Positions 1 through 8,823 of a stretch of DNA of 64,000 bases are shown here, one piece after another (the first letter of the stretch is position 1; every line of letters starts with the position of its first letter). The notes beneath the pieces are model-generated. The model worked only from the letters and a program-made list of their open reading frames with translations. It had not been told where the DNA came from and did not search any database. A program made the translations under genes and the position numbers. Source of the DNA: Salaquimonas pukyongi (lineage in GTDB: Bacteria > Pseudomonadota > Alphaproteobacteria > Rhizobiales > Rhizobiaceae); the NCBI RefSeq assembly GCF_001953055.1, contig NZ_CP019044.1, forward strand, positions 1,116,001 to 1,180,000, read 5' to 3'.

Positions 1-93
1 TATACCGGCGCCATGAAGGCACTGCCTGCCTGGATCGAATGGGAAAGGGCGGCGATTGCCGAACCCTGGATCGTGCCCGCCGACGAAGCCTGA
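1..93 (+). CDS. Glutathione S-transferase family protein, C-terminal end (partial)
   Basis: The window opens inside a reading frame that runs 30 codons to a TGA at 91-93. The peptide has the closing pattern of many bacterial glutathione S-transferases: a small helix with ALPAWIEW, then E-P-W-I-x-P close to the C-terminus. The family conjugates glutathione to electrophiles or reduces peroxides in the cytoplasm. The catalytic N-terminal thioredoxin-like domain lies outside the window, so the subclass cannot be read. The next gene is convergent, 27 bases away, with no clear terminator between them. The call rests on a short tail only. Confidence 0.6.
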   Translation, partial: YTGAMKALPAWIEWERAAIAEPWIVPADEA

Positions 94-120
94 ACGGGCC
101 TCAACGCCACCCTGTCCGCC

Positions 121-1014
121 TCATGCCGGCAGCTCGACTTGCTTGACCCGCGGCCCCGGTCTGCGCAGTTTCCACAGCGTGTGGCCGGCAATGGCGGCCA
201 GCACGATCGCCCCGCCGGCCATCGTTTCCCGGGTCATTTTTTCGCCGAAGAACCACCAGACCCAAAGTGGCGCGAGGACGGTTTCCAGCAGATAGAAGAT
301 CGCCGCCTGCGGCGCGGGAATAAAGCGCGGCGCCATGGCAAGGCAGATGGCGGCAATGGGCACCAGCAGGGCGCCATTGACGATCAGCCAGCCCCAGCTT
401 TCCGGCGGGCTGTAATGGGTGATCACCATCGGCAGGACATAGGCAGCGGAAATCAATCCGCCAAGTCCCGGCGCGAGCGACATGTCGGCGCCCGACTTTC
501 GTGACAATGTCAGGGCCAGCGCCAGGGTGACGGCAGCTCCCAGCGCGAAGAAATCGCCAAACCAGGTGCCGGCCTGCAACCCGCCGCCGACAATGATCGC
601 CACCCCGGCCATGGTCGCGGCAATGGCGATCCAGGTCGAGAGCTTCGGCTTTTCCCCGATCAGCCACCACGACAGCACCGCCGCCAGCAGCGGGTTGAAG
701 GCCAGGATGAAAACCAGATTGGCAGCGGACGTATTGAACACGCTGGTGGTAAAACAGATTTGCGAAAGGCCGTAGATGATGCCGACCTGGACCCAGGTGA
801 TGTTGGCGAAGGGGTTTTGCGGCGTGCCGTGGAAACGGCGGAAGTAGCGCCAAATGACAAGGTAAAGCGGCAGAGGCACCAGGGAGCGTGCGGCCAGCAG
901 CAGCCACGGATCGGTGCCGGCTGCGCGGATCACCGGCACGTCGAAGGAAATGACCAGCCCGCCGACAAGGCCGAGCAGAATGCCCGCCGTCTGATAGGTC
1001 CTGATCGCCGTCAT
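121..1014 (-). CDS. DMT-superfamily (EamA) transporter
   Basis: A 297-residue, very hydrophobic protein with about ten predicted membrane helices in two similar halves, the arrangement of EamA/DMT exporters (inner membrane, usually proton-driven export of metabolites). The first half contains a D-V-P-V-I-R-A motif in helix 1 and the second half starts near residue 150. The substrate cannot be inferred. The ATG at 1012-1014 begins the hydrophobic part almost at once, which fits the family. It is the last gene of a minus-strand series, 118 bases after bpt; no terminator is visible in that gap. Confidence 0.85.
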   Translation of the reverse strand: MTAIRTYQTAGILLGLVGGLVISFDVPVIRAAGTDPWLLLAARSLVPLPLYLVIWRYFRRFHGTPQNPFANITWVQVGIIYGLSQICFTTSVFNTSAANLVFILAFNPLLAAVLSWWLIGEKPKLSTWIAIAATMAGVAIIVGGGLQAGTWFGDFFALGAAVTLALALTLSRKSGADMSLAPGLGGLISAAYVLPMVITHYSPPESWGWLIVNGALLVPIAAICLAMAPRFIPAPQAAIFYLLETVLAPLWVWWFFGEKMTRETMAGGAIVLAAIAGHTLWKLRRPGPRVKQVELPA

Positions 1015-1132
1015 GAATTGCCTGCCGTCCGTTCGAAAAGAAGACTGGCTTTACACGCAATCGCCTGCGGGTTCCAGCATGCTGAAGGGCAATCGCGGAG
1101 AGAAAACGGGGCTCAGCACAGGGAAGGGTGGT

Positions 1133-1885
1133 TCAGCCTTTTTCAGCCATCCGCCACCCGTTCATCGTCAGGTGCTCCTGCGGCATGAAGCGGGTCTTGT
1201 AGTCCATCTTCGGCGAACCTTCCACCCAGTAGCCGAGATAGACGTAGGGCAGGCCGCGCTTGCGCGCGCGCTGGATATGATCCTGGATCATGAACGTGCC
1301 AAGGCTGCGGTCCGATTCGAAGGGATCGAAAAAGCTGTAGACCATGGACAGCCCGTTCGACAGGATGTCGGTCAGCGCCACGGCGACGAGCTGGCCTTCC
1401 TGCCGGCCGGTAATGCCGTCATCGGGCAACCGCTTCCGGTACTCGATCAGCATGGTATTGACGTGGGTATCCTCCACCATCATGGCATAGTCGAGCGCCG
1501 TCATGTCGACCATGCCGCCGTCCCAGTGGCGGGCGTCGAGATAGGCACGGAATACCGAAAACTGCTCGGATGTGGGTGCTGGCGGCAGTTCCCGGCTGAT
1601 GATGTCCTTGTTTCTTGCCTGATTGCGTCTCAGGCTGCGGCCGGCCTTGTGGGAATCGACAAGCACCCGTGTGGAAACACAGGCCCTGCAGCCCTCGCAG
1701 GCGGGCCGGTAGGCGATGTTCTGTGACCGGCGGAAGCCGCCATGGGTCAGCATGTCGTTTACCTGTCCGGCCTTCTCGCCAACCAGATGGGTAAAGACCT
1801 TGCGCTCCTGCCGGCCCGGCAAATACGGGCAGGGCTGCGGCGCAGTCAGGTAAAACTGGGGAGTGTCAAGCGAGTGCTTCGTCAT
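1133..1885 (-). CDS. bpt: Aspartate/glutamate leucyltransferase
   Basis: A 250-residue aminoacyl-tRNA-protein transferase of the Bpt/ATE family. It transfers Leu from Leu-tRNA to N-terminal Asp or Glu, marking proteins for ClpS/ClpAP degradation (bacterial N-end rule). Seen: the N-terminal Cys motif in P-C-P-Y-L-P-G, a second pair in C-E-G-C-R-A-C, and the conserved C-terminal stretch [15 protein letters not shown]. The start is set at the ATG at 1883-1885 because it overlaps the TGA of the upstream SLC13 gene (ATGA) and matches the family start MTKH; an upstream extension is possible but lies inside that gene. The overlap implies translational coupling. Confidence 0.92.
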   Translation of the reverse strand: MTKHSLDTPQFYLTAPQPCPYLPGRQERKVFTHLVGEKAGQVNDMLTHGGFRRSQNIAYRPACEGCRACVSTRVLVDSHKAGRSLRRNQARNKDIISRELPPAPTSEQFSVFRAYLDARHWDGGMVDMTALDYAMMVEDTHVNTMLIEYRKRLPDDGITGRQEGQLVAVALTDILSNGLSMVYSFFDPFESDRSLGTFMIQDHIQRARKRGLPYVYLGYWVEGSPKMDYKTRFMPQEHLTMNGWRMAEKG

Positions 1886-3678
1886 AGTCCGTAGTACCAG
1901 GGCCCGACGAAAGAGTAGGTGAGCCACATCAAAATGACAAGCGGTGTCCCCGCCTTGATGAAATCGGAAAACCGGTAGTGGCCGGGGCCCATGACGAGCA
2001 GGTTTGTCTGGTAGCCGACCGGGGTCGCAAACGAACAGTTGGCGGCAAAGATCACCGCGCTGATAAAGGCTTCCGGCGGCGCGCCGATGCCCTGGGCGAT
2101 CTTGACGGCGATCGGCGTGAACAGCACCGCCGTTGCGTTGTTTGACAGAAAGTTGGTGAGCAGGGCAATGGCCAGGAAAAAGGCCGACAGCACGACCCAG
2201 GTGGGACTGCCCTCAAACAGCGCCACCACAGAATTGGCGATATGGGCCGCCCCGCCGGTCTTTTCCAGCGCCACCGCGCCGGCAAGCGCTGCGGCCACCA
2301 GCATGAAGATTCGGCTGTCGACGGTGCGCATCGCCTGGCGCACGTTGAGGCAGCGCGTTGCGATCATCGCCAGTACGCCAAGCACGGAGGCCACCATGAT
2401 CGGCAGCATCCCGGTGGAGGCCATCGCAACGATGGCAAGGAAGATGAAGATTGCCCGCGGCGCAAAACGGCGCAGGGGCACTGCTGCCGCCGACCATTCC
2501 AGCAGCAGCAGGTCGCGGCTTGCGCGCAGCCGGGATATTGCCTCCATCGTGCCGCCCACCAGCAGCGTGTCGCCCGGCTCCAGCCGGATTTCGCGGAATT
2601 CGCGATGCTGCATGCGCCGCGTGCGCTGCACGCCCATCACGATCACGCCCTCGATGAAGCGGATATTGGCGCCCTGTACGGTGCGGCCCACATAGCGCGA
2701 ACCGGGCGAGACGATCGCCTCGGCAAGGTGAAAATCCGGTTCAATCTCCTTTTCCGCGGATGGTTCAGCGTCCCGGGGGTGGGAGGGCACATTGGCCGAA
2801 CCGGTGGAAAGCGCCTTGGTCAGGGATGCCCGCGTGGCGGCCACGATGACGATGTCGCCTTCCGACAGAACCAGCTCCTCAAACGGCGGACGGATGGGGA
2901 TGGCCCGGCGCACCACCATCATTACCGTCATGTCCTCAAGCTGGGGAAACAGTCCCAGCCGCGACTGAATGCCAAGCAGGGGATGGTTGGGCGTAATCTC
3001 GATCTGGGAGACGAATTGCCGTCCGGTTCCCGGTTTGAACTGGTCGATCAGCCCCGAGCGCTTGCGCAGGATCAGGGGCATCACGAAGATGATGTACAGC
3101 GCCCCGGCGGCCGCCAGCATCAGGCCGGGTACGGTGAAATCGAAAAAACCGATGTCGAACCCTTCCTTGCCGGCAACATCGGCCACCAGCAGGTTGGTCG
3201 ACGAGCCGATCAGCGTCGTCATGCCGCCCAGAATGCAGATATAGGAGAGCGGCATCAGCCCCTTTGCCGCGTCAAAATTGCGCTGGGCGGCAATCGCCGT
3301 CATGACGGGGATGAACATCACCACCACCGGCGTATTGTTGAGAAAGGCCGAAATCGCGCCCGCCGCCCCCAGCAGCACCAGCAGGGTGCGCGTGATGCCC
3401 GTACCGCTGATGCGCGCCAAAATCCGGGTCGGCGTGTCCAGTGCATCGGTGTTGAACAGCGCCTGGCCGATCATCAGCAGGCTCAAGACGGTAATCAGCG
3501 CAGGATTGGCAAAGCCCATCACCAGATCATGATAGGTAACGCCCGCCGCATCGCCCGGCGCGACGGAAAACAGCAGCAGAAACGCCGCCAGCGTTGCCAG
3601 CGCCGTCGCCTCGATCGACCATTTTTCAAGTGCAAAGCCGATCACCGAAAAGGCGATGATCGCATAGGTCGCCCACAT
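1882..3678 (-). CDS. SLC13-family permease with two RCK_C (TrkA-C) domains
   Basis: A 598-residue inner-membrane transporter of the SLC13/ArsB superfamily. Several helices precede a soluble insert of about 190 residues (roughly 205-390), followed by a second block of helices. The insert holds two TrkA-C-like regulatory domains, each with the pattern of hydrophobic strand, L-x-x-G-D, hydrophobic strand. The hallmark asparagine-rich re-entrant motifs are present (S-A-F-L-N-N-T-P in half one, T-N-F-L-S-N-N-A-T in half two). Relatives carry dicarboxylates, sulfate or other anions; the substrate is not readable here. Its stop overlaps the start of bpt, so the two are probably one transcript. Confidence 0.88.
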   Translation of the reverse strand: MWATYAIIAFSVIGFALEKWSIEATALATLAAFLLLFSVAPGDAAGVTYHDLVMGFANPALITVLSLLMIGQALFNTDALDTPTRILARISGTGITRTLLVLLGAAGAISAFLNNTPVVVMFIPVMTAIAAQRNFDAAKGLMPLSYICILGGMTTLIGSSTNLLVADVAGKEGFDIGFFDFTVPGLMLAAAGALYIIFVMPLILRKRSGLIDQFKPGTGRQFVSQIEITPNHPLLGIQSRLGLFPQLEDMTVMMVVRRAIPIRPPFEELVLSEGDIVIVAATRASLTKALSTGSANVPSHPRDAEPSAEKEIEPDFHLAEAIVSPGSRYVGRTVQGANIRFIEGVIVMGVQRTRRMQHREFREIRLEPGDTLLVGGTMEAISRLRASRDLLLLEWSAAAVPLRRFAPRAIFIFLAIVAMASTGMLPIMVASVLGVLAMIATRCLNVRQAMRTVDSRIFMLVAAALAGAVALEKTGGAAHIANSVVALFEGSPTWVVLSAFFLAIALLTNFLSNNATAVLFTPIAVKIAQGIGAPPEAFISAVIFAANCSFATPVGYQTNLLVMGPGHYRFSDFIKAGTPLVILMWLTYSFVGPWYYGL

Positions 3679-3844
3679 CAGGAACGGGTCAGGTGATATC
3701 GTGCCGCCTCCAGTCCTGCACGCCTGTTGCCGTTACAGGCCCGCCAATTACGGGATAATGCGTCCCGCAGCCAAGAGTGGGCGCATTTCCGAGCAATTTT
3801 CAAGGATTATCTTGGTACGCCCGATTGCGTTTCTGCCGGCTGGG

Positions 3845-4333
3845 TTAGCCGATATCAGAGCGCATCACGGATGTACCCAGCAGGATGTCCTGTACCAGGC
3901 GCTTGCGCTCGGACATGAGTGCCACGGCCAGCAGAAGGGGCGTCAGGGTGATGTGGGCAACCCAGAAAATCACCCCGTGCAGGACGGCGAGGAAGAAATC
4001 AACCGGCTGGCTGTCGTCGCGTTCGATGCGGATGGAAAAGAACTGCATGCCGGGCGTTGCCTGGGCTGGCCCGCCCATGGTCGAGCCCACATAGGCCATG
4101 GCGACCAGCGGTGCCAGCACGAAATAAAGCAGCCATCCAAGGCCAAAGGTCAGAATGCCGATGAAGAAAACCGCCACCATGGCAATCATGGTCAGTACCG
4201 CAACAATCAGATAGTCGACGATGAACGCCATGACGCGCCGTGTACGCACACCTTCAAGGCGCGGGGACGCGCCATAGCGGTCCATGCCGTCGTGTTCGAT
4301 GGTATTATCTGCGGTGTGATCTGTCTGCTTCAT
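3845..4333 (-). CDS. RDD-family membrane protein
   Basis: A 162-residue protein with an N-terminal polar segment containing G-A-S-P-R-L-E-G-V-R-T-R-R, then three or four hydrophobic helices. The first has the R...D arrangement (R-R-V-M-A-F-I-V-D-Y) that names the RDD family, and a later G-x-T-P-G-M motif is also typical. Function is poorly defined; some members affect ion or pH tolerance. It lies 166 bases upstream of the SLC13 gene on the same strand and may or may not share its promoter. Confidence 0.85.
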   Translation of the reverse strand: MKQTDHTADNTIEHDGMDRYGASPRLEGVRTRRVMAFIVDYLIVAVLTMIAMVAVFFIGILTFGLGWLLYFVLAPLVAMAYVGSTMGGPAQATPGMQFFSIRIERDDSQPVDFFLAVLHGVIFWVAHITLTPLLLAVALMSERKRLVQDILLGTSVMRSDIG

Positions 4334-4399
4334 GCTGATGGCTCCTTGGCGTTGATATAGGAACGCATGGAGGCATCGGCAAGTTCCGCCTGAATCTGC

Positions 4400-4912
4400 T
4401 TACGAGGCGCTTTCTGCCTGGGGTTTGAAGGTCAGCGCCACACCGTTAATGCAATGGCGCTCGCCGGTAGGGGCGGGACCATCGTTGAAGATGTGGCCGA
4501 GATGCCCGCCGCAGCGGCGGCAATGAACCTCTGTGCGCGGATAGATCAGCTTGAAATCGGTTCTGGTGCCGACGGCATCGGGCAGCGCCTCGTAAAAGCT
4601 CGGCCAGCCCGTGCCGCTGTCGAACTTGGTCTTTGAGGAATAAAGCGGCAGGTCACAGCCTGCGCAATGATAGGTGCCGGCGCGCTTTTCATCGTTGAGC
4701 GGGCTGGTAAAGGCGCGTTCTGTAGCTTCTTCGCGCAGAACCGCATACTGCGTCTCGGTAAGGATTTCCCGCCATTCAGCTTCCGTCCTTGTAATCTCGA
4801 AACTTTCGCTGGCAGCCTTTGCCGGGGTGCGGTTGCCGGACAAAAGCCATCCCAGCGTTCCAAGCGAAGCGGAACCAGCCAGGGCTGAAAAGATAATGTC
4901 GCGTCGTCTCAT
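4400..4912 (-). CDS. msrB: Exported peptide-methionine (R)-S-oxide reductase
   Basis: A 170-residue MsrB that reduces methionine-R-sulfoxide in oxidised proteins. Seen: zinc-site pairs C83-x2-C86 and C131-x2-C134, and the catalytic cysteine C154 in R-H-C-I-N-G. The start at 4912 gives a good Tat signal: MRRRDIIF with twin arginines, a hydrophobic stretch to about residue 25, and an A-K-A cleavage-like site near 33. An upstream in-frame start would add 38 residues that do not look like a signal. A Tat leader places the enzyme in the periplasm, protecting exported proteins from oxidation. The resolving cysteine found in some MsrBs is not obvious (S-S-K-T-K-F region). Confidence 0.93.
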   Translation of the reverse strand: MRRRDIIFSALAGSASLGTLGWLLSGNRTPAKAASESFEITRTEAEWREILTETQYAVLREEATERAFTSPLNDEKRAGTYHCAGCDLPLYSSKTKFDSGTGWPSFYEALPDAVGTRTDFKLIYPRTEVHCRRCGGHLGHIFNDGPAPTGERHCINGVALTFKPQAESAS

Positions 4913-5040
4913 GACAGTCTCCAGTGTTTTTCCCGATGTAGTGCAGAAGCAGGTGTGAGGCCAATCAAACAGGTTCAACTTGCCGCGAGCGGGCCGGCGC
5001 GCCGCGGTGGGCTCACGCCGGCACACTGGGATCGCACTGC

Positions 5041-5631
5041 TTATTTCGGCAGCAACACGTCGTTGATCGAGTGAATGACGCCGTTCGACTGCATCACGTC
5101 GGCAATCTCCACTTTGGCGGCGCCGCCACTTTCATCGTAGATGTAGATGCTGCTGCCGCTTCTGGCAGCCGTCAGCGCATCGCCGCTTACCGCCTGCATG
5201 TTGTAGCGGCCGCCATGGGCGCTGATCTTTTTCGCCAGGTCTTCCGAGGTGATCTTCCCGGCCACCACATGGGCGGTCAGTACCTTGGTTAGGTCGGCCT
5301 TCATCTCCGGCTTTAACAGCGTATCCACCGTTCCTGCCGGCAGTTTTTCAAATGCCGCATTGGTTGGCGCGAACACCGTGAACGGGCCATCGCCCTGCAG
5401 CGTCTCGGCCAGACCGGCTGCCTTTACGGCGGCGACCAGCGTCGTGTGATCTTTCGAGTTCACCGCGTTCTCGACAATGTTCTTGTCGGGAAACATCGCT
5501 GCGCCGCCGACCATCGGATTACCGGTGGCCGAATGGCTGGCTGCCGCCGCCGGCCCGCTGGCGGTGAGGGGGATCATGGCCACGGCAAGCGCGGCAAGGG
5601 TGGTTTTCACGGAATGCCTCTTGGCATGCAT
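5041..5631 (-). CDS. Secreted fasciclin (FAS1)-domain protein
   Basis: A 196-residue protein with a signal peptide (MHAKRHSVKTTLAALAVAMI then an A-A-A cleavage-like region near 31) and one FAS1 domain filling residues 50-195. The domain shows the H1 motif F-T-V-F-A-P-T-N-A-A-F, the middle L-T-A-H-V-V-A-G-K-I, and the H2-type ending N-G-V-I-H-S-I-N-D-V-L-L-P. Such proteins are periplasmic or surface-exposed and linked to adhesion. It is a single-domain, MPT70-like form. The gene stands alone, 128 bases upstream of msrB. Confidence 0.92.
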   Translation of the reverse strand: MHAKRHSVKTTLAALAVAMIPLTASGPAAAASHSATGNPMVGGAAMFPDKNIVENAVNSKDHTTLVAAVKAAGLAETLQGDGPFTVFAPTNAAFEKLPAGTVDTLLKPEMKADLTKVLTAHVVAGKITSEDLAKKISAHGGRYNMQAVSGDALTAARSGSSIYIYDESGGAAKVEIADVMQSNGVIHSINDVLLPK

Positions 5632-5956
5632 GGGGATTCTCCCGTTTTGAGCGTTGGATTTAAGCGGTGCTGACCGCCGTCTTGTCAGGCAGACCGGTCA
5701 TCGCGGTCTTGCTGGGGATTACGGGAGAAAGGGAAAATTGGTTTCGCCAAACGGCATGCCCAACACTTGAACAAATCGTGAGGCAAGCCCACGCTTGAAA
5801 ATTCAAGGTGCTGCGCTAGCGCGAAGAAAAATGCACAAAAACAAATGCTTGGTTGGTTGCAATGAATGTGAATCAGAACTTGAGCCGGCCAGTCCTAATG
5901 CCGGATGACATATTTCCTGCCAGCGGACTTTGCCGCATTAAGATTCTTTTGCGGCC
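5632..5956. other. Intergenic stretch upstream of the fasciclin gene and downstream of the antitoxin gene
   Basis: About 325 bases with no convincing gene. It must contain the promoter of the fasciclin gene (reading leftwards), though no clear -35/-10 pair stands out. Its right part holds a decayed copy of the 3' end of the cupin gene found at 6625 (see the repeat at 5884-5920). Confidence 0.6.
5884..5920 (-). repeat. Left copy of a direct repeat flanking the HigBA-like module (remnant of the cupin gene 3' end)
   Basis: Bases 5894-5914 match 6624-6644 with one mismatch, including the cupin stop codon and the codons for Y-V-I-R; weaker similarity extends on both sides. Read on the minus strand this piece would encode K-Y-V-I-R-H-stop, against the cupin ending K-E-Y-V-I-R-L-stop. 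The toxin-antitoxin pair lies exactly between the two copies. Confidence 0.7.
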
Positions 5957-6295
5957 TCACGCCACCAGGTCATCAATGCTCACTTGAAGTGCATCCGCCA
6001 GTTTCTTCAGCGTTGCAACCGAACCGCTGCTGCGTCCTGCTTCGATATCGGCGATTTGCACCCGGTTGACACCGGATGCCTTTGCCAGCGACGACTGATT
6101 ATAACCACGCCATTCGCGAAACACCGCAAGAGGGCTTTCACCGTTCAAAATCCGGTTTGCCGTTTCTGCCGGTATCAGTTCCTCTTCTCCCGAATCAAGG
6201 GCTGCCATGGTCCTGTCATATGCCTGCAGGTCGGCAAGGGTTTGGGCGGCTTCAAGCAACCGGTCATACTCTTCCTTGGAGATGGTGACGTTCAT
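5957..6295 (-). CDS. XRE-family antitoxin of a RelE/HigB-type module
   Basis: A 112-residue protein. The N-terminal half (E-Y-D-R-L-L-E-A-A and D-R-T-M-A-A-L-D) resembles the Phd/RelB-like arm of this antitoxin group, and the C-terminal half (about 52-110) is an XRE helix-turn-helix with N-Q-S-S-L-A-K-A-S-G-V and Q-I-A-D-I-E-A-G-R-S-S-G. It should bind and neutralise the toxin encoded 9 bases upstream and repress the operon. The toxin-first order is HigBA-like. No other function is suggested by the neighbours. Confidence 0.88.
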   Translation of the reverse strand: MNVTISKEEYDRLLEAAQTLADLQAYDRTMAALDSGEEELIPAETANRILNGESPLAVFREWRGYNQSSLAKASGVNRVQIADIEAGRSSGSVATLKKLADALQVSIDDLVA

Positions 6296-6304
6296 CTTGC
6301 ACTC

Positions 6305-6556
6305 CTATCTGTATACCCCTCCGCGCGGGCCGATCTGCAATATCATCAATACGGCACCCTCATCGTTCATGATGACACGCCAATCACCGACCCTGAGCCG
6401 GATGGCGTTGCGGCCCTGCAGCGCGGTCACATTGTTGGCCACAGATTCCGGATCAGCGGCATATGACCCGATTTTCGAACGAATGAGATTTGCCGTGTTG
6501 TCCGGTATTTTTCTCAGGGTGCGCAGGGCACTTTTCGTGTAGGCAATCTGCCTCAT
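6305..6556 (-). CDS. RelE/ParE-superfamily toxin
   Basis: An 83-residue basic protein with the RelE fold signature: an N-terminal strand and helix with A-L-R-T-L-R-K-I-P, then N-A-I-R-L-R-V-G-D-W-R-V-I and a closing strand I-L-Q-I-G-P-R-G-G-V-Y-R. Relatives are ribosome-dependent mRNA endonucleases. The start at 6554-6556 was chosen because the protein then has family length and the palindrome at 6582-6600 lies just upstream. Several longer starts read back into the cupin gene in the wrong frame. Confidence 0.87.
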   Translation of the reverse strand: MRQIAYTKSALRTLRKIPDNTANLIRSKIGSYAADPESVANNVTALQGRNAIRLRVGDWRVIMNDEGAVLMILQIGPRGGVYR

Positions 6557-6581
6557 GGCGAGACTGTAGTGAAATGCTACT

Positions 6582-6600
6582 ATGTAGTCAATCACTACAT
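6582..6600. promoter_or_regulatory. Palindromic operator of the HigBA-like operon
   Basis: A perfect 7-bp inverted repeat, ATGTAGT, 5 bases, ACTACAT, lies 26 bases upstream of the toxin start; a further GTAGT/GCTAC pair lies at 6566-6580. Toxin-antitoxin complexes usually autoregulate through such palindromes. The binding role is inferred. Confidence 0.6.
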
Positions 6601-6610
6601 CTCGTGGATG

Positions 6611-6650
6611 GCCAGGCCGCCAGCCTAAAGCCGGATGACATATTCCTTGC
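6611..6650 (-). repeat. Right copy of the direct repeat flanking the HigBA-like module
   Basis: This is the intact 3' end of the cupin gene (stop at 6625-6627) plus adjoining bases. Its core 6624-6644 is repeated at 5894-5914 on the far side of the toxin-antitoxin genes. Confidence 0.7.
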
Positions 6651-6963
6651 GGGTGGTCTCGACCACTTCCCAACTGCCGCTGAAGCCCGGCTGCAGCACA
6701 AAACTGTCGCCGGCGGTGACGGTACGGGCATTGCCATCGGCGTCGGTGATGATCGAGGTGCCGGACAGGATGTGGCAGAATTCCCACTCATCATACCGGA
6801 TGCGCCACTTGCCGGGGGTCGATTGCCAAACCCCGCAGTAAAGCCCGTCGCGCTCTTCTGCGTTCCAGGTGGTAAAGACGGGATCGCCGCTGATAACCTT
6901 ATCGGACGAAGGGCGTTCCGTTTCCCCGCTACCTGCCGCTGCAATATTAAGCCAGTGCTTCAT
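6625..6963 (-). CDS. Cupin-domain protein (DUF861/EutQ-like)
   Basis: A 112-residue single-domain cupin. Seen: G-V-W-Q-S-T-P-G-K-W-R-I then Y-D-E-W-E-F-C-H-I-L-S-G, the usual first cupin motif of the DUF861 group, and a second motif around G-D-S-F-V-L-Q-P-G-F-S-G-S-W-E-V. The family is enzymatically undefined, and canonical metal-binding His residues are largely missing. The start at 6963 overlaps the hemB stop in an ATGA arrangement, implying co-translation with hemB. Its 3' end is duplicated at 5884-5920. Confidence 0.85.
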   Translation of the reverse strand: MKHWLNIAAAGSGETERPSSDKVISGDPVFTTWNAEERDGLYCGVWQSTPGKWRIRYDEWEFCHILSGTSIITDADGNARTVTAGDSFVLQPGFSGSWEVVETTRKEYVIRL

Positions 6964-8003
6964 TCCCGCCACCCCTTTTGGAGCAGTTCGGCGACCAGCG
7001 GCGCAAAATAGGTCAGCACGCCGTCGCAGCCTGCCCGCTTGAAGGCGAGCATTGCTTCCATCATGGCCTTGTCACGGTCGAGAAAGCCTTTCTCTGCACC
7101 GGCCATGATCATCGAATACTCGCCCGACACCTGATAGGCGAAGGTCGGCATGGCAAAGGCGTCCTTCACGCGGGCGACAATGTCGAGATAGGGCATGCCG
7201 GGCTTGACCATCAGCATGTCGGCGCCCTCGGCAATGTCGAGTTCGCATTCGCGCAGCGCGTCATCGCTGTTGGCCGGGTCCAGGTAATAGGTCTTCTTGT
7301 CGCCCTTCAACAGCCCCCCGGTGGAGACCGCCTCCCGGTAGGGGCCGTAAAACGCCGAGGCGAACTTGGTGGCATAGCTCATGATCGCAACGTCCTGATG
7401 GCCTGCGTCATCCAGCGCGTCGCGTATTGCGCCGATGCGTCCGTCCATCATTTCCGATGGTGCGATGATGTCGGCACCGGCATCGGCCTGTACGACCGCC
7501 GCCCTGGCGACCTGCTCCACCGTTTCATCGTTGAGGATGATGCCGTCGCGCAAAATACCGTCATGGCCATGGCTGGTGAACGGATCGAGCGCCACATCGG
7601 TGATGATGCCGACTTCCGGCACGGCGGCCTTCATCGCCCGTGTCGCCTCATTGACCACGCCTTTCGCATCGAGCACGGCAGAACCTGTTTCATCGCGCTT
7701 TTCCAGCGGGATATTGGCGAAGGTGGCGATCGCCGGAATGCCCAGGTCACGTGCCTTCTTTGCCGCATCGACCGCCTTGTCGGCGGTCAGGCGTTCAACC
7801 CCCGGCATGGCGGCGATGGGCTCGGTGCGGTTTTTCCCCTCGATCAGAAAGACCGGCCAGATCAGATCATCGCTCGTTACCCGGTTTTCGCGCACCATGC
7901 GCCGCGACCAGTCAAAGCGCCGGTTGCGCCGCAAGCGCCTGGAACCGGTAATCTCATCCACACTGCGTTTCATGACCTGCCCGTTTGTGCCATTGGTGTT
8001 CAT
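6960..8003 (-). CDS. hemB: Delta-aminolevulinic acid dehydratase (porphobilinogen synthase)
   Basis: A 347-residue cytoplasmic enzyme that condenses two 5-aminolevulinates to porphobilinogen in haem synthesis. Seen: both Schiff-base lysines, K213 in S-Y-A-T-K-F-A-S-A-F-Y-G-P-Y and K267 in M-L-M-V-K-P-G-M-P-Y. The metal loop reads D-V-A-L-D-P-F-T-S-H-G-H-D-G: the three cysteines of the zinc form are absent and aspartates are present, which marks the magnesium-type enzyme seen in Pseudomonas and alphaproteobacteria. Divergent from the DUF6163-type gene, with a shared upstream region of about 200 bases. Confidence 0.97.
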   Translation of the reverse strand: MNTNGTNGQVMKRSVDEITGSRRLRRNRRFDWSRRMVRENRVTSDDLIWPVFLIEGKNRTEPIAAMPGVERLTADKAVDAAKKARDLGIPAIATFANIPLEKRDETGSAVLDAKGVVNEATRAMKAAVPEVGIITDVALDPFTSHGHDGILRDGIILNDETVEQVARAAVVQADAGADIIAPSEMMDGRIGAIRDALDDAGHQDVAIMSYATKFASAFYGPYREAVSTGGLLKGDKKTYYLDPANSDDALRECELDIAEGADMLMVKPGMPYLDIVARVKDAFAMPTFAYQVSGEYSMIMAGAEKGFLDRDKAMMEAMLAFKRAGCDGVLTYFAPLVAELLQKGWRE

Positions 8004-8199
8004 GAAGGACCATCAGCCTCTCATAGCCGTGACAGGGGCCAATTTGCAATTGTTCATCTTGTCCCGCCGTGCTGTCCCGCTCATATAGTCCCGTATTGGC
8101 GTCTGCCCTTGCCCGCCGTCCCGCCAAAGGCTATCCAGCGCCAACCGGACGGTTTGAACATTTGAACCGTTGGAACAGGCGAGCGGCTGGAACACCGGC

Positions 8200-8634
8200 A
8201 TGGAACTTGAGCTTTACCACCGCAAACGCGATCAGGGCCTGATCGGCGCCGCGCTTGTCGTCTTCAAGCGCATGGTGGCGCTGTTCCTCATCGTCTTTGC
8301 CCTTGGCTACTGGGCGCGCATTACCGGGCTTTGGCCCGGCAACGGCCTGCAGTTCGACACCATGCCCGAACACTGGCGCATCGCCTCCACCGTTCTGGCC
8401 GTCATGCTGCCGGTTTCCGCCCTCGGCCTTTGGGGCCAGTTTTCCTGGGGCACGATCTCCTGGCTGCTGACGGTGAGCATCGAGCTTGTCATGTATCTGG
8501 GCCTGCCCGAGCGTTTTGCCGGCGGGCGCGAGGTGGTCTGGTTCCATCTTGCTGCCATTATTGTCTATTTTGCCCTCAAGGCCCTTTCCCGGATGATCGG
8601 CGGCAGGCGCCGCATCCTGCCTTCGCGCTCATAG
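8200..8634 (+). CDS. DUF6163-like inner-membrane protein
   Basis: A 144-residue protein with three or four hydrophobic helices (about 20-45, 60-85, 90-105 and 115-135) and a basic C-terminus. I associate this sequence and its place between hemB and ldtR with the DUF6163 family of Hyphomicrobiales; that link is from memory. The start at 8200 (MELELYH) was preferred over one ten codons earlier because the family begins near there. Function unknown; a role in the envelope is plausible given its neighbour ldtR. Confidence 0.75.
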   Translation: MELELYHRKRDQGLIGAALVVFKRMVALFLIVFALGYWARITGLWPGNGLQFDTMPEHWRIASTVLAVMLPVSALGLWGQFSWGTISWLLTVSIELVMYLGLPERFAGGREVVWFHLAAIIVYFALKALSRMIGGRRRILPSRS

Positions 8635-8733
8635 GGACCGCTTTGCCGACCCGCCTGTCGCCGTTCCGGCAGGCGGTGAAGAATTGATAACCCTGTTTCA
8701 CCACGGGGCAGGGTGAAAGAAACCGTTAAGCCT

Positions 8734-8764
8734 GCGCTTTAAATAAAATTTGAGATGAAAGCGC
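8734..8764. promoter_or_regulatory. Inverted repeat upstream of ldtR, possible operator
   Basis: GCGCTTT at 8734-8740 and AAAGCGC at 8758-8764 form a perfect 7-bp inverted repeat with a 17-base AT-rich centre, 60 bases before the ldtR start. MarR-family regulators often repress themselves through such sites. Binding by LdtR is a guess. Confidence 0.35.
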
Positions 8765-8823
8765 TATGTTGCCTTCAGAGCCGGGGGAAACAATCCGGTC
8801 AAAACAACAATAAGAGGCATCAA

